A DNA stretch of 64,000 bases from Phyllostachys edulis (GCA_036346405.1 CM070561.1:30846215-30910214); one strand, 5' to 3'. Numbered from the stretch's first letter, positions 33,729-46,442 are shown. Notes: a model not told the origin generated them from the sequence alone. Program-made: numbers and translations.

Positions 33729-35382
33729 TGTACTCATTGTGGAAAAGAGGGTCATTTGGTTCAGTTCTGCTTTCGGAAAGCAAAGAAAGAAAAAAGGGAC
33801 AGGCTAATGAAAATTTCTCAAGTTCCTTATCATCGTGTTGTCTCTACTGAACAAACTGCTGCAGGTTTAGGAGCTTTTACACAACCGGTCAGACCTGCAT
33901 CTAAATGGCAATCTGACCGGCAGTATCCTCAAAACAGAAATGCTTTGTTGCTCCTATTCGACGTGTATCTCAGTACTGGGTTTCAAAATCATATCTTGCT
34001 AACCCCAGTACTGTGAGACCGATACCTTCTTAATGTAGGTATAGTTGTTTAGGAAGGAGAACGTGTGGCTGGTAGATTCAGGTTGTTCCAGGCACATGAC
34101 TGGTGATTCAAAATGGTTCTCCTCCCTCACTAAGGCATCCAGTGATGAGTTGATCACTTTTGGGGATGCTTCAATATGTATTGTCATGGCTAAAGGTACT
34201 GTGCGTGTTAATGATAAATTCATTCTCAAGGATGTTGCTTTGGTAAGTAAATTGAAGTATAACTTACTGTCGGTTTCTCAGTTAATAGAAGATAATCTTG
34301 AGGTAAGTTTTAAGAAACATGCTTGTAGAGTCTTAGATGCTTCAGGGGATCTTATTTTCAATATATCTCGGTTGGGGAAGGTCTTTAGAGATGACTTTAA
34401 TCATTCCTTTTCACCTGAGGTTAGATGTTTGGTAGCTTCTGAATCCAGGGATCTATTCTTTTGGCACCGTAGGTTAGGACACATTGGTTTTGATCACCTT
34501 GTTCGGATTAGCGGAATGGATCTCATTAGGGGGTTACCTAAACTTAAGAGTGATAAAGATTTGGTGTGCTCTCCTTGTAGACATGGTAAGATGGTTGCTG
34601 CTCCACATTTCTCTATTTCCATAATCATCACAGATGGCCCTGGACAATTGCTGCACATAGACACTATAGGTCCTTCTAGGGTTCAATCTGTTGGAGGCAA
34701 ATGGTACATTCTTGTGATTGTTGATGATTTCTCTAGATACTCATGGGTTTATTTTATGGTGTCTAAAGATGAGGCTTTTAGTCATTTTAAAGATTTATTT
34801 CTAAGACTCAATAATGAATTGCATGGTGCTGTGAAAGCTATAAGGAGTGATAATAGTACTGAATTTAAGAATTCCTTATTTGCTTCTTTTTGCTCTGAAA
34901 AAGGTTTGGAATATCAATTTTCTTCTCCTCGTGTTCCACAACAAAATGGGGTTGTAGAAAGAAAAAATAGAACCTTAGTTGAGATGGCAAGAACTATGCT
35001 TGATGAACATGCTACTCCTAGGAAGTATTGGGCAGAGGCTATTTCTACTGCTTGTCATGTCTCTAATAGAGTATTTTTGAGAGCCTCTTTGCACAAGACT
35101 TTTTATGAGCTGAGATTTGGTAGAAGGCCCAGTGTCTCTCACTTCAGAGTTTTTGGTTGCAAATGCTTTATTCTTAAACATGGTAATCTGGATAAATTTG
35201 AGTCTAGATCTACAGATGGCATTTTTCTTGGTTATCCTTCTCATTCTCGTGGCTATCGTGTACTCAACTTAGAAACTAACAAAATTGTTGAGACTTGTGA
35301 GGTTACCTTTGATGAGGTCAGTTCTTGTACTAGACCCGACATTTCGTGTACACAAGTTCGAAGTCCGAAGCATATTTCTTAA
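33729..35382 (+). pseudogene. Zinc knuckle, protease and integrase of the Sire-type element
   Basis: 33729-34016 continues the gag frame; then the frame changes and 34045-35382 is open. Protease: WLVDSGCSRHMTGD with the catalytic D-S-G at 34075-34083. Integrase: the zinc-binding H-H-C-C region (HRRLGHIGFDHL ... CSPC), and the catalytic D-D-E triad in LLHIDTIGP, IRSDNSTEF and NGVVERKNR; the usual glycine of S-D-N-G is serine. The C-terminal part includes FRVFGCKCFIL and GIFLGYPSHSRGYRV. Frame is lost near 35350-35390, the normal hinge between integrase and reverse transcriptase. Confidence 0.88.
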
Positions 35383-36772
35383 TGAAGAGGATGATCTTCA
35401 TCTTGGTGATGATTTCTCTCATATACCATCACCTGCACCAACAGAGCATGCTGCACCTTCTACTTCCACTTCAACTGCTGTTTCTAGTGGCGCTATACCT
35501 CATGTTGTGCCGCCATCAAATGGTGGATCAACTGCAGAAGGTGTTCATAATGTCGAAGCCATTTTAGAACCTTCTGCACCATTGAGTATTCAGCGGCATC
35601 ATCCTCCAGAATTGATGATCGGTGACATTCATGAAAGGGTAACACGTTCTAGGTTTACTTCTCCTGACTCACATGCTCATTCTGCCTTTGTTGCCTCTTT
35701 TGAGCCTAATGATGTAAGTCATACTTTATCTGATGAGTCTTGGATCAATGCCATGCATGAAGAATTAGAAAACTTTGAGCTTAATAAAGTTTGGACCTTA
35801 GTTGAACCTCCTCATGGACATAATGTAATTGGAACTAAATGGGTTTTTAACAATAAACAAAGTGAGGATGGGGTTGTAGTTAGAAATAAGGCTAGACTAG
35901 TTGCTCAGGGATTTTCTCAGGTGGAGGGTCTTGATTTTAGTGAAACTTTTGCTCCTGTAGCCATATTAGAAGCTATTCGAATTCTCTTAGCATTTGCTGC
36001 TTCTAAAGGTTCTAAATTATACGAAATGGATGTTAAAAGTGCTTTTCTAAATGGTTTTATTGAGGAGGAAGTTTATGTTAAGCAACCACTTGGTTTTAAA
36101 AATCCTAAGTTTCCTAATCATGTCTACAAATTGTCAAAAGCCTTGTATGGTTTGAAACAAGCTCCTAGAGCTTGGTATGAGAGGCTCAAGCTTTTCTTGT
36201 CTAAAAATAACTTTCAAATGGGCAAGGTAGACAAAACTCTTTTCACTTTTCGTCATGACAATGATCTATTACTTGTTCAGATTTATGCGGATGATATCAT
36301 CTTTGGGGGCTCCTCTCATGCTTTGGTTTCCAAGTTTTCAGATACTATGAGCAGGGAGTTCGAGATGAGCATGATGGGGGAATTAACTTACTTCTTAGGA
36401 TTGCAAGTAAAACAGGCCAAGCAAGGCAACTTCATTCACCAAACCAAGTATCCTAAAGATTTGGTTAGACGTTTTAACATGGGAACTTGCAAACCCATCT
36501 CTACACCAATGGGGTCTACAACTGTTCTTGATCCAGATGAAGAAGGTGAGGTAGTGGATCAAAAAGAATATAGGAGTATGATTGGATCTCTACTTTATCT
36601 AACTGCTTCAAGACCAGACATACATTTTGCTGTGTGTTTATGCGCTCGATTTCAAGCTTCACCTCGTACATCCCATCGTCAGGTTGTGAAAAGAATTCTT
36701 AGGTATCTCCACTCAACTTTAGAATTTGGTCTTTTTTATTCATCTTCATCCTGTCTTACTTTGCGTACATAC
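35383..36772 (+). pseudogene. Reverse transcriptase and start of RNase H, Sire-type element
   Basis: Continuous frame through this segment (the frame is open from 35285). Copia reverse transcriptase blocks: NKVWTLVEPP, IGTKWVF, KARLVAQGFSQVEG, YEMDVKSAFLNG, YVKQPLGF, LYGLKQAPRAWYERL, the catalytic Y-A-D-D at 36284-36295, GELTYFLGLQV, and RSMIGSLLYLTASRPDI. All active-site residues I can check are present. The reading frame runs into the inserted solo LTR at 36773, in RNase H, where the residues LTLRTY are followed across the insertion by S-D-S-D-F. Confidence 0.9.
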
Positions 36773-39700
36773 TGTCGGGACCAGAAAATACATCTCAGGA
36801 ACAAGGTAGTCAGAGTCGAGATCCCGAGTCGGATCGATTTGCCTCGGTAGGATCAATCGTAGAATCGGCGATTCTCTGATTTGTAAAATACACATATTTA
36901 ACATCTATACTATAAGTTTGTATGATTGTTATATGGTTTACCACTTGCATGTTCCTTAAAAGTAGATAGACATACTCCGGGAATAAAATAGCTTATCATT
37001 ATCAAGCTCAAGATTGCTCATGCCATAATATAGATATTTGTACTAGCATTACCACCTTGATACAATATTTTGCATGCTCCTTGTTTATTTATAGTTTCAT
37101 TCTCGAAATTAATATCAACAAATTTTGCTTTAAAAGCAGAATATCGCCAAAGCCCTGCCTCTAAAAAAATTGCCCTAAGTCTCTCGAGTAGGATCGACGA
37201 AGTGAGATTTGGATCGACAGATCGTCGTGGTTAAATAGAACCGTAAGACTCTAAGAGTAGGATCGCGATCCTACCTACCTTGAGTAGGATCGGATCGTGA
37301 TAAGACTTGGATCGACAGTACGTCGTGGGTTAAATGAGTCGTAAGACTTTAAGACTTGGATCGCGATCCTAACTACCTTCTCGAGAACCCTCTGTATCTT
37401 TGAACTAGTCCCGATCGATAGCTAGCTCACACAGAAACAGTGATGAAATACCATTAATTTATTCGATTTAACTAAAAAGATCTCAGAGTACAAATAATAA
37501 TAATAACTGGACCTTATGGTCAACGTTTAATTAACTTGCCACGCAGGGCTAAAGAAACAAATAAACTCTTGCAGCAGAATGAAACTCTTCAAAGGCCAAT
37601 CAACATGCTCACAGGCAATCGAGTGGAGAACGCATCCTAATCCGCAAAACCTTTATGATCCACCTGGGCGAAGAACTCTTGAGCAGCTTGGTATTCTTCA
37701 ACTGCTGATTAACCAGAGGGCACAAGCCATGAGTACTTTTGAATGTACTTAGCAAACCGTAGGGAAATGTATGCAAATAGTATTCATGTATGGCTTGACA
37801 AGGTTAGCTGTATAGTTCTTTTGCAGAAAGCAGCATTTGCGATAAATACAATAAATAGATTGAAATGCGTAGTTGAAAACAATAATAAATAAGTAAACAA
37901 TTTCTTTGAAATAACTAGTGAACTTCCCATTCACTTCCCAACCAAACCAATGATAAGTGAATCCACAATTCACCCATCGACACAAACCACCAAGTGAATT
38001 CCCTGTTCACCAAACAAACATTATATTCATCAAGTGAACATCTCATTCACACTCCGACTCATTTTAAAGAAACTCTATCTCCTGTGTGAAATTCTCGGAC
38101 ATGTCCATAACCGAGGACGCGGCTATTTGAATAGATCAATTAACACTCCGTAGAGGTTCTACACTTTACCCACAAGATATAACCAGTGTAACAAGCACTA
38201 ATCATAACAAAACCTTTCAGAGGTTTCATCTCAACAATTGACACTCCCGTTGTACCTACAGCCACCCAAAACCTCATCGTGGTTGACGTACAATGTTGGA
38301 CAGGGATGCGGCGAACCGTCCCGCGATGTGGCCTTAGAAAAGGATACACACCTCCACCCAAATAATGCCTGAGTAATCAAAAGCCAAAACTCAACAACCT
38401 ACTAGGCTAGGCCCGTCCCATACCAAATATGTGGTTGTACGAGAAGGCCCAGTTCAATGGCGCACGAGATTAAGTCCTTAACAAGCTACTCAGGCGAGAA
38501 CTACCACAAACCCACAGCATGTAGAAACACCACCACTATCCACCAACCACTCACCTGAGCAAAAACCATTTAGTTTAACCAAGACCAATGACACACCCAG
38601 TCATGGTACACAAGTTTTAACAACAGTGGCATACCACCACGATTCCATATTTCATTAAGTCAAGATTAATCATTATGACACATGTGATGATGAACCCATC
38701 GTAACTAAGCATAACTAAGCATCTATGCGATACCCATGTTGGTGATATAAATATGTCCACCTAAAATTATCTAGGCTAGGGTGACAAGGGATTCATGGCA
38801 ATCAAGTAATCAAAGGAGGCATAATGACAATAGGTAATAGCTAAACCCAAAGCAGTTTGTATAAAGATAGCATGCAATTTGTATAAAATAATATACTTTT
38901 GAAATCATAGGTTCAATATGATCAAAGGACTACGACTTGCCTTGGAATAAATCTTGAGATTGATCTTGATCTTGGTAGACTCCTCCTTCTCAAAGCTTCC
39001 CGAAGTATCAACGTCTAATCGCAAACAAGCAAATAAACCAAATAAATAAATAATAGAGACAAGATAACTTCAAAAATTAAATAAAAATCTCAGATAGCTA
39101 GATCTTGAATTTAGATGAATTTAGGAATTTGAATGGACTGAATCGGAGTTCGGATGCAAAAGATACGGGCTTTGGAAGATTGAATCTAAAAGAAACCCTA
39201 ATTCTGGAATTACCCGAATTATTTCTTAATAGAAAAATCCGGATTTACAACGTGGCACTGACGTTAGCGAGGGGCGCTCGGGCTGGGTGAACTCAACCTG
39301 ACAGGTGGGCCCCGCCTGGAAGTGAGATGGCTCACGGTGGACTTGGTTCACCGAGCCGGGCGGTTGGGATTGGATCTGGACCACGTGGCGCCGCTTAATC
39401 GGGATCCACGCGGCGACAATGAGCCTGAGGCTGAGGTGGTGGTGACGCGGCGCTGGCGTGGATCTGACGTGGACGCCCGTGAGGTTGATGGCGCTCGGGT
39501 CCCGAGGAAACCGGCAAGCGGCGGCGGCTCAACGGCGGCGGGTGCTACGGGGAGGTAGAGGGTGAGACCGGGATCACAAAGGTGGGCTCACGGGTGCTTG
39601 CGGACGATTGTGGTGGCCGGCGGCGACGAATAGGCGGAGGTTGGGCCACGGGCTCGATGGATATGGGGCTCCGGTGGGCTTGCGGCGAAACCGAGATCAC

Positions 39701-40483
39701 CGGGAGGTAGCCCTCATCCTTGCAAACTCGAAGAAGGCGGCGGCGAGGCTTGAGCGGCTTCGACGGCGGTGAACAAGCTCGCCGAAGTTGAAGGCGGCGC
39801 AAAGCTCCGAGGGCTGGATTTGTCGCAACGGCGGCACGGAACCAAGAGCGGCCTAGGGTTTAGGAGAAGGCGAGTTGGTGCGGCGTTCTAACGCAGTTGC
39901 GGCCTTAAGTAGCCCCGGGGAGGACGAGTCCGCGACGAACAGCGGCGGCGGCTCGCTCCGTCTGGTGAGAGTCTGGAGGTTGACGACAATGACGTGGCAG
40001 GTGGTCCAACACGGTAGCGACAGCAGCTGGGAAGCAGGTGAGTCGCTCGCGACGCGCAGTGGCGGTGGGGTCACGCCTGCGTCTTGTGATGAGAGAGGAC
40101 GGAGGCGGGTTCTTGGCGGAACAGGCAAAGCGAGTGGGTTGGGCTGCACAGGAGTAGGCCCGATTTGAATAGGAGTGGGTTTCGGCCCAAGGAGGATTCT
40201 GAGATTTAATAATAGTTTTTCTTTTTAGAAAATAGCTGAAAATCCAAATAAGACCTAGAAAATAGTAAATGAACTTGGAAAAATTCTAGAAAATTCCAGA
40301 AAATATATTCAAGCTCATAGAATCCAAATAAAATAGTTTTGATAATAGTTGATGTTGAAATTAATCACATTAAATTGTTTTTTACTCTAAAAATTCCAAT
40401 TAAGCTTTTAACTTTAGCAGGAAAAATCAAATGGTTATTTTTCTTTTAAAACTTTAAAACAGACCAAATTTTTGGATGTTACA
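36773..40483. mobile_element. Solo LTR, 3.7 kb, probably Ty3/Gypsy
   Basis: Starts tgtcgggacc, ends ttggatgttaca, and is flanked by catac on both sides (36768-36772 and 40484-40488), so it is a separate insertion into the RNase H region of the Sire-type element. No internal terminal direct repeat, primer site or retroviral protein was found, so I read it as a solo LTR left by recombination. Its left part has repeated phrases gtaggatcg / gatcctac (37180-37380); 39270-40150 is GC-rich with many CG dinucleotides. Large LTRs of this size occur in some Gypsy lineages of grasses. A non-autonomous element cannot be excluded. Confidence 0.75.
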
Positions 40484-40488
40484 CATAC

Positions 40489-40951
40489 TCAGATAGTGAT
40501 TTTACGGAGTGTAGAATTGATAGAAAAAGCACATCTGGCACATATCACTTTTTAGGCACATCCTTAATTTCTTGGTCCTCTGAAAACAATCTTACATTGC
40601 TCAATCAACAATTTGAAGCGAGTATGTTGCGTTGGTGCTAGTTGTTCTCAGGTTCTCTGGATTTCTTCTACTCTCAGGGATTATGGGATAGATTTGGGAA
40701 GTGTTCCTCTTTATTGTGATAACATTAGTGCTATTAATATTGCTAAGAACCCAGTACAACATTCTAGGACTAAACATATTGATATCAGATTTCACTTTCT
40801 AAGAGACCATGTTGAAAAGGGTGATGTTATTCTCTACTTTGTTGAATCTGATTTTCAATTTATTGATATTTTTACTAAGCCGCTTGATACTTCTCATTTT
40901 GTCCGGTTGAGGAGTGAATTGGGTGTGGTTCATCCTATGGGTCTATTTTGA
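40489..40951 (+). pseudogene. RNase H of the Sire-type element, rest
   Basis: Directly after the solo LTR: SDSDFTECRIDRKSTSGTYH, then a frame change near 40590 and 40613-40951 with LYCDNISAINIAKNPVQHSR, KHIDIRFHFLRD and DIFTKPL. These are the standard RNase H end blocks of Copia pol. The stop at 40949-40951 is the natural end of pol. Confidence 0.88.
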
Positions 40952-42030
40952 GGGGGAGCTAGTTTGATTAAAGATTCAGAGGCTTTGATTACTATTCTTG
41001 TCTCACAATTCATTAAGTCCAAGCTATTGAAATCAAATGAGTTGTAGAGCTCTCTCTACCATATTTATTCATGTGCTATGCAGCCTTGCTCTTGACTGGT
41101 TTTGATAAACTTGCTACATAAAGAACTAAATCATGACATGGCTGAGAACTTTGACTAGATTGATTATTGCTATCACTTTGTGATGTCTAGTGAAAAGGAT
41201 GAGCTTGTTTGTGAGTCTTATTTTAAATCTTGGATTTGAAGCAAGTATGTCTCTCATTTCATTCCTGTGTTGCTCACTCAATTTAGCATGTTACAATAAA
41301 AAATCTAAAGGGTTGAAAAAAAATGAAAAGATGTATACTTCAAGCATGCCATACATAGCTGTGTATTCAAAAGACCAAAAATATGCACACAACAGTGCTT
41401 AAATGAAAAGAAGTGTGCTTCAAGAATGCCATACATAGCTATATATTTATATTCAAAAAGAAAAATATGCACACAAAAGTGCTAAAATGAAAAGAAGTAT
41501 GCTCCAAGCATGCCACCCTTGAAAAGAAGTATACTGCAAGCATGCCACATGCAAATAAAAATTGAAAGTGAAGCTTTAGGGTGATACTTGAGACTGATAG
41601 CTCATTTGGATTTAAAGTTTGTCTCACTGTTAGGCTCTCACTTTTCTTGATGATATTCTTTTGTGGTGCTTATAATCGGTTTAGTCATTGTTGAAATGCT
41701 TGTCATTAAGTTAAAATTGCTTAATCATTCTACAAGTAGTACAGACTGGTCTTGGCTTTGCCACATGATACATGTTTTTATATGATCTAGATAGCTCTAC
41801 TCAACAAGATGGCTTGGTTAATACATTACATTGACTTGCATAATCTCCAAAGCTTCTTGATCTTTATTCTGCATGCTCTTTTATTTTCGAACCTTTTCTC
41901 CCTTGAAGTTCTTGATGATTACATTACCAAAGGGGGAGAAAAATGAGAGATCTTTTGGGAGAAATTTCCAGAGTGTTTCAGCTGTAGTCCTTGAAAGTTT
42001 TTTGTTTTTGCTGTATTGTCAATGTATTCA
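40952..42030 (+). repeat. 3' non-coding region of the Sire-type element with short repeats
   Basis: No coding similarity. Near 41330-41560 a phrase around gaaaagaagtatgctccaag and catgccatacatagct is repeated four to five times. An extra polypurine stretch, caaagggggagaaaa, lies at 41931-41945, about 100 bases before the one next to the LTR. Confidence 0.7.
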
Positions 42031-42043
42031 TCAAGGGGGAGAT
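42031..42043 (+). other. Polypurine tract of the Sire-type element
   Basis: tcaagggggagat directly before the 3' LTR. Confidence 0.85.
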
Positions 42044-42746
42044 TGTTAGACTAGAGGGTTTTTTGGTCATGTTATTTGATGATGAACACATTGACAATAG
42101 AAAGTCTTAGTCTTGGTGTTTAATGAAGAATACATTGTCTTTCAGACATGCTTGTGATCTTAGGTGTTGACATGGTTTGTAATAGCTTTTGAGTGCCTTT
42201 GTTTTATGTGAAAATCAGCCTTTGTCGGGTTTTGCGGTGGTACCGGCATTGTGGCTGTGGTACTACCGTTGGGCGGTACAATCGCAAGTGACGCGTGGTA
42301 TTACCTCAAGTCACTTGGGTCCCAACGTGTGATAGCGAACCGTTAGATCTTGATCAGACGGCTCATATTGAAGAAGAACGTTCGGACCGTTCGAAAGTGA
42401 CAGGTTGTATTAGCCTTTGGATTGAAATCAGACGGTAGTTATCGAGAGGGACATTTGTACTTTAAATAGTACTCTAGATCCAAGGTGCTTGCGGAGCACT
42501 TTGTAGACACAAATCAAGATAGAGAAATAAAGTTCAGATTTGTTCTGCTTTGTCTATGGATTGCTGTGTTTGAGTTGTGCGCTGAAGAGCTTCTTGAAGA
42601 GGTCATTGGAGACGTTTTGTAGAGATTCTTCGAGAGAATTCCAAGGAGGTCACAAGTGTTTCAGCGCGTAGGTGCGAGATCGAATTTGGAGGTTAATTTG
42701 CTGCAATCATTCAACCCCCCCTTCTGATTGCCATTACGATCCTACA
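42044..42746 (+). repeat. 3' LTR of the Sire-type element, internally deleted
   Basis: 703 bp. Aligns to both ends of the 5' LTR but lacks the 1134 bp corresponding to 30320-31453, which hold the palindromes and the TATA box. Confidence 0.9.
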
Positions 42747-42751
42747 CGAAG

Positions 42752-43440
42752 AAATCAGAACAAAAATTGTAAGACATTAGTCAAAGAAACCACAAAATAG
42801 AATCATAACTAAAGATTGCAATTGCATAACATAAAAAGCATGTTCAGCAGGTGGCACTGGGCAAAGAACCTTGATGGACTAGGGTTTCGTAGTGGCAGCG
42901 AGGTCAGGATTGGGGTGGTGGAGGACAGCAGGCTGCTTCGTCATGTCTTGAGGATGAGGTGGAGGGATCTGCTGGGGGCAGCATCGAGGGAAGAGGGGCG
43001 GCCCGGGGAAGGAGGAGGAGGTCAAGGCAGAGGCGGGCGGCGGGGAAGAGGGCCTTGGGGGCAGGGGCAGTGCGTCGTCGGGGCCCTCTTTGTGGGAGCA
43101 GCTGCCACATTGGGTTGGAGGAGAAGGGGAGCGGGGCGGCGGCAGTGACTTGAAGGAGGACGAAGAGGAGGAGGAGGACGGCTTGGGGGAGGAGGAGGGC
43201 GGGACCGTTCGGGGGAGGACGACGGTGCATGGGCGGCGGCGGCAGCCTGCTAGGGGTGGTGCTGGTTTGGGGAATTTGGGTAGGGGCACTGGTTTGGGGA
43301 ATTTGTGTAGAGCACACAGTGTGAATGAGGCAAGGAGAGCGTAGCCAAAAAAACTAACGTGACGCCTAAAAAAAGTAGCGTGCGAAGAAAAAAAATATGG
43401 TAGGGCACTAAAAAATGGAGGCAAAAACGAAAAATACATT
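42752..43440. other. GC-rich flank, no gene recognised
   Basis: 42840-43340 is G-rich on the + strand and open on both strands (Ser/Pro-rich on the - strand, Gly/Arg-rich on the + strand). No family recognised. It may be promoter or untranslated sequence of a lost gene, or part of the CACTA-like element whose end lies at 43672. Confidence 0.35.
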
Positions 43441-43672
43441 CTTGTGGGTTTTGCCCATTCGAGTAAGGAAAGTTGCCACCATGGCGCTGTCATAACAAAT
43501 TCTATTTCTCTCTCTATAGTCGTTTCCTAGTAATTTATGTAAACAGTAGTGAACGATTTCGTTCCCTAGGGTTTTTTTTACCTCACCCAGGGATACATAC
43601 TTTCCTTTGGATTACAATTCCAATACTAGGGAACATGTTAAACTGTATGGAAAATGGGGATTTCTAGTAGTG
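43441..43672. mobile_element. Possible CACTA terminus
   Basis: Ends gggatttctagtagtg (43657-43672), whose reverse complement starts CACTACTAGAAAT. Subterminal motifs ttccctagg and ctagggaac occur at about 43561 and 43627. No partner end with a matching 3-bp duplication (atg follows at 43673) was found in the window. Confidence 0.45.
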
Positions 43673-44830
43673 ATGGTGGTCGTAGAAGAGCTTACGACCA
43701 CTAGGTAATTATAATATCCCCTTATCATTATAAGGGGTACATCTGATGGTTGTATAAAGATGTTATTATCTATAATAAATATTACACATAAATGATTTAA
43801 TTATTGGAGGATTATTAGATCCTTGTCAATGGTGGAGCTAGATATGTTATTCCTGCAGAGAGGGAAGCCAACCGAGGAGAAAAGAAGCATCAAGTTCTTT
43901 TGGCCGCAAACCAAGAAAGCAAGAAGGAAGAAAGAAGGGGACAAGTGCAATCTGGCTTGCATTCGAATTCAAGGGAGAACACTTCATCCTTGTTGCCATG
44001 GGGTCACAAACCAAAGGAGAAAAGAGTCCAAAAAGGGGGGATCCGAATTGAATTCGGATTGAGAAGAGACCAACTTCCCAATCAACATGAAATATTTGAT
44101 TTTTGAAGTCCAAGATGAATGTTGATTCAAAACCGAATGGAAAATGATTCGAAATAGATTAGGCATTTATTTTCAGCAATTAGGATAGTTTATGTTCTAA
44201 AATTTAGAAATATGAAAGAGAAATCCGCATTGAATGAGGATTCACGAAACCGAATCAAATGAGAATTCACTATCAGCATTAGAGTAAGAAATAGGAAAGG
44301 GGAGAGAGAATTTCGGCCCCCTCCCCCCAATCCGAAATGGGAAAAGACTTCCCCCAATCCGAACTGGGAAAGGAGAAGGGCCCTAATCCGAATTTGAGAG
44401 GGAGAGTCCCCCCTTGGCCGACGATGAGGAGGGGAGGAGGCCCTATATATTCAGGGGTAGACCCTCATTGTAACATAAGTCAGATTTTGGAGTTTAATAG
44501 AAATCAGAAAAAAAAAGCCAAGTTATGATGACCACCTCGGGTACGAGTGTGTGCTTGTGAATTTTCGATCAAAAATTCATCTAGACGTGTTGGAGCTAGT
44601 TGTGGTGCTAGTTCTTGCTTACAGATTGTTGTTGATCTTGTTATTCGTTCTTGCACTGAGGTGTGCACGGGTGGAAAGAAGCTTTATCTAGGGCTTATAA
44701 TGTTGGAGACTACCGTACCTGTGAAAGATCGGACCAAAGCTTTAGGATCAAGCTATTCAACTAGTTGGATCCACATCAATCATATCAACAAGAATTGAAT
44801 GAGAATCCTAATTTAGTCCAATCGCTGTTT
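43673..44830. other. LTR-like or promoter-like segment
   Basis: Begins with two short hairpins: gtggtcgta / tacgaccac (43676-43701) and ccccttat / ataagggg (43717-43736). 44290-44440 is purine-rich; ccctatatattc at 44441-44452 is a good TATA box, followed by caggggtagaccctcattgtaac. The downstream part to 44800 looks like the R/U5 part of an LTR. No second copy or primer site is seen, so it could be a solo LTR or a host promoter. Confidence 0.35.
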
Positions 44831-46060
44831 TAAAAAAAAGCAACAAATGATACATAAAATTTGTACTGAACGGAGTTGGTTTGCTATTAAGAGACCCCGA
44901 ATTAGCTGGTTTAATCTTTGAGCATGACAAATTCAAGAGTTTCTAAACTTGACCGCCATAATTAACCGTTCTTTTTATCATAGTGTCCATCTTGTTCTCC
45001 GGACGAAGTTTACTCCTCCCCCTCTCGCATACACAAAGCTTGTTGTTCAAATTTGACCATATTTCTTTTCCATCATATATATCAAAGTTACTACATCAAT
45101 TTACTTCGGACTCATCTGGGATTGATAATGGAAACATCGGAAAAGTCTATGAACTCGAAATACAATTTTGCGAAACAGAAGGTTAGGAAATACATTAAAA
45201 TGCTAGAATGTTTTTTTTTTGTGTTTGTACGAATGATAGGAAATATACATATTATTAAGACAAATTCCGTGAGGTTAAACTTCATGTTTGTTTTTCCTCC
45301 AAAGTTCCTTTGGAATAAGTTATCCTATAGATATTATTTAGATTCCCATAGGTCAATCAAAATTGCTCCATTTTTTCACCATTCCACACTATGAAAGAAT
45401 ACAAAAAAAAATATTTAACAACTGATAAATAATAAATTGGGAAAAGGAGAAGAGAAAAAATCCCACAATAATAATTTCTAACCTTGCCATAAAAACTTCA
45501 TAAATAATTTGTTCTAGGAGCTTCCCTGGAAAAATATCTCTCTTCCATAGCCCTAATATTTCTAGCACCGTCCAAATATGCATTGTATATTTCAAAATAC
45601 ATTATCTGATAACGTGCGAGTCCGAGTTCGAGGTGGAACAAAAATGAGGGTGTTGGAACACCCATGATTGTTCCAACGCATGAAAAAACACATAATACTT
45701 TTGGAAGCATCCAAATATGCATTGTGTATTTCTATCTACATCAACTCCATTTATTGGTGGAAAAATACAGACGCCCACAACTAGCTGCGAATTTTGTTGC
45801 CCTAAGCCTCTAACTAGAGTAGGAAACGTATCCTCTGACAGTGTGTAGCAAAATCATGGTGCTACAGTGCCGTCGAATCGAAAAGAAAAAGATGAGATCG
45901 TGTTTTGCAACCGTAGCAAATAAAATATTGTAGCATCAGCCCTATTCACAAACGCTGTAGCGGTTGATCTGAGCCATTCTTCCTGGATCGGACGGCTCAT
46001 ATCTGTCGAATGTCACGGCACTGTACTCTCTGTCATTACCAATGTCATGACAGATGATGC
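44831..46060. other. No gene recognised
   Basis: AT-rich. The phrase tccaaatatgcattgtatatttc occurs at about 45576-45597 and, with one change, at 45709-45731. 45850-46060 is a mix of short GC-rich phrases such as gatcggacggctcat. No coding similarity. Confidence 0.4.
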
Positions 46061-46442
46061 CAATCCCTAGAGTAGTCATCCAAAAAAAGACTATGGTATA
46101 AACCGAAACAATCTCTTAGCGTCGCGCTAAGCAGATCACAAGCAAGACACAGAATCGAGAGGAATTTCGGGGAGAAGCAGAGAGATTGGGGAATAGTGTT
46201 TGTTCACAATAATCTCGAATTCTCGATGCCCCTCTCCTCTGGAGATTCAGCTTACATACCACGCCCGCCAGGAACCTGACAAGTGGGCCAATGCTACTGT
46301 TACCGGACTGTTACAACCTAATTTGAATTTTAGCCCAACACACAAGTGCGGCCCAACTCGCTCAACAACGCCAACACTGACTAGTTTCATTTCTCTGTTT
46401 GCTTCGTACTCTTGCTTGTATCTTCCACCACCTGAGAGTCGA
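46061..46442 (-). repeat. Probable LTR part of a -strand Gypsy element
   Basis: Directly downstream of the Gypsy pol remnant on the - strand. 46120-46330 has the composition of an LTR U5/R region (on the - strand: ctctctgcttctccccgaaa). Ends were not fixed. Confidence 0.35.

Larger units (their letters stand above)
29880..42746 (+). mobile_element. Ty1/Copia retrotransposon, Sirevirus-type, with nested solo LTR
   Basis: Begins tgttagacc, ends cctaca, flanked by cgaag (29875-29879, 42747-42751). 5' LTR 1837 bp; 3' LTR only 703 bp through a 1134-bp internal deletion. Order: LTR, methionine-initiator primer site, gag with a long coiled-coil extension and zinc knuckles, protease, integrase, reverse transcriptase, RNase H, 1.1 kb of non-coding repeats, polypurine tracts, LTR. 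The gag extension, several polypurine tracts and palindrome-rich LTR point to the Sire/Maximus lineage. Gag has four in-frame stops, pol two frame changes and a 3.7-kb insertion, so it is dead, though much of pol is still readable. It sits upstream of the synthetase exon at 29.15 kb. Confidence 0.92.

Noticed and set aside
42879..43493. 204-codon Ser/Pro-rich frame on the - strand
   Set aside because: Low-complexity reading of G-rich DNA; the overlapping frames are equally open and none has a domain.
7022..43672. One giant CACTA element carrying the synthetase gene
   Set aside because: Flanking triplets differ (tca and atg), subterminal sequences do not match, and a complete CACTA element with its own duplication lies inside.
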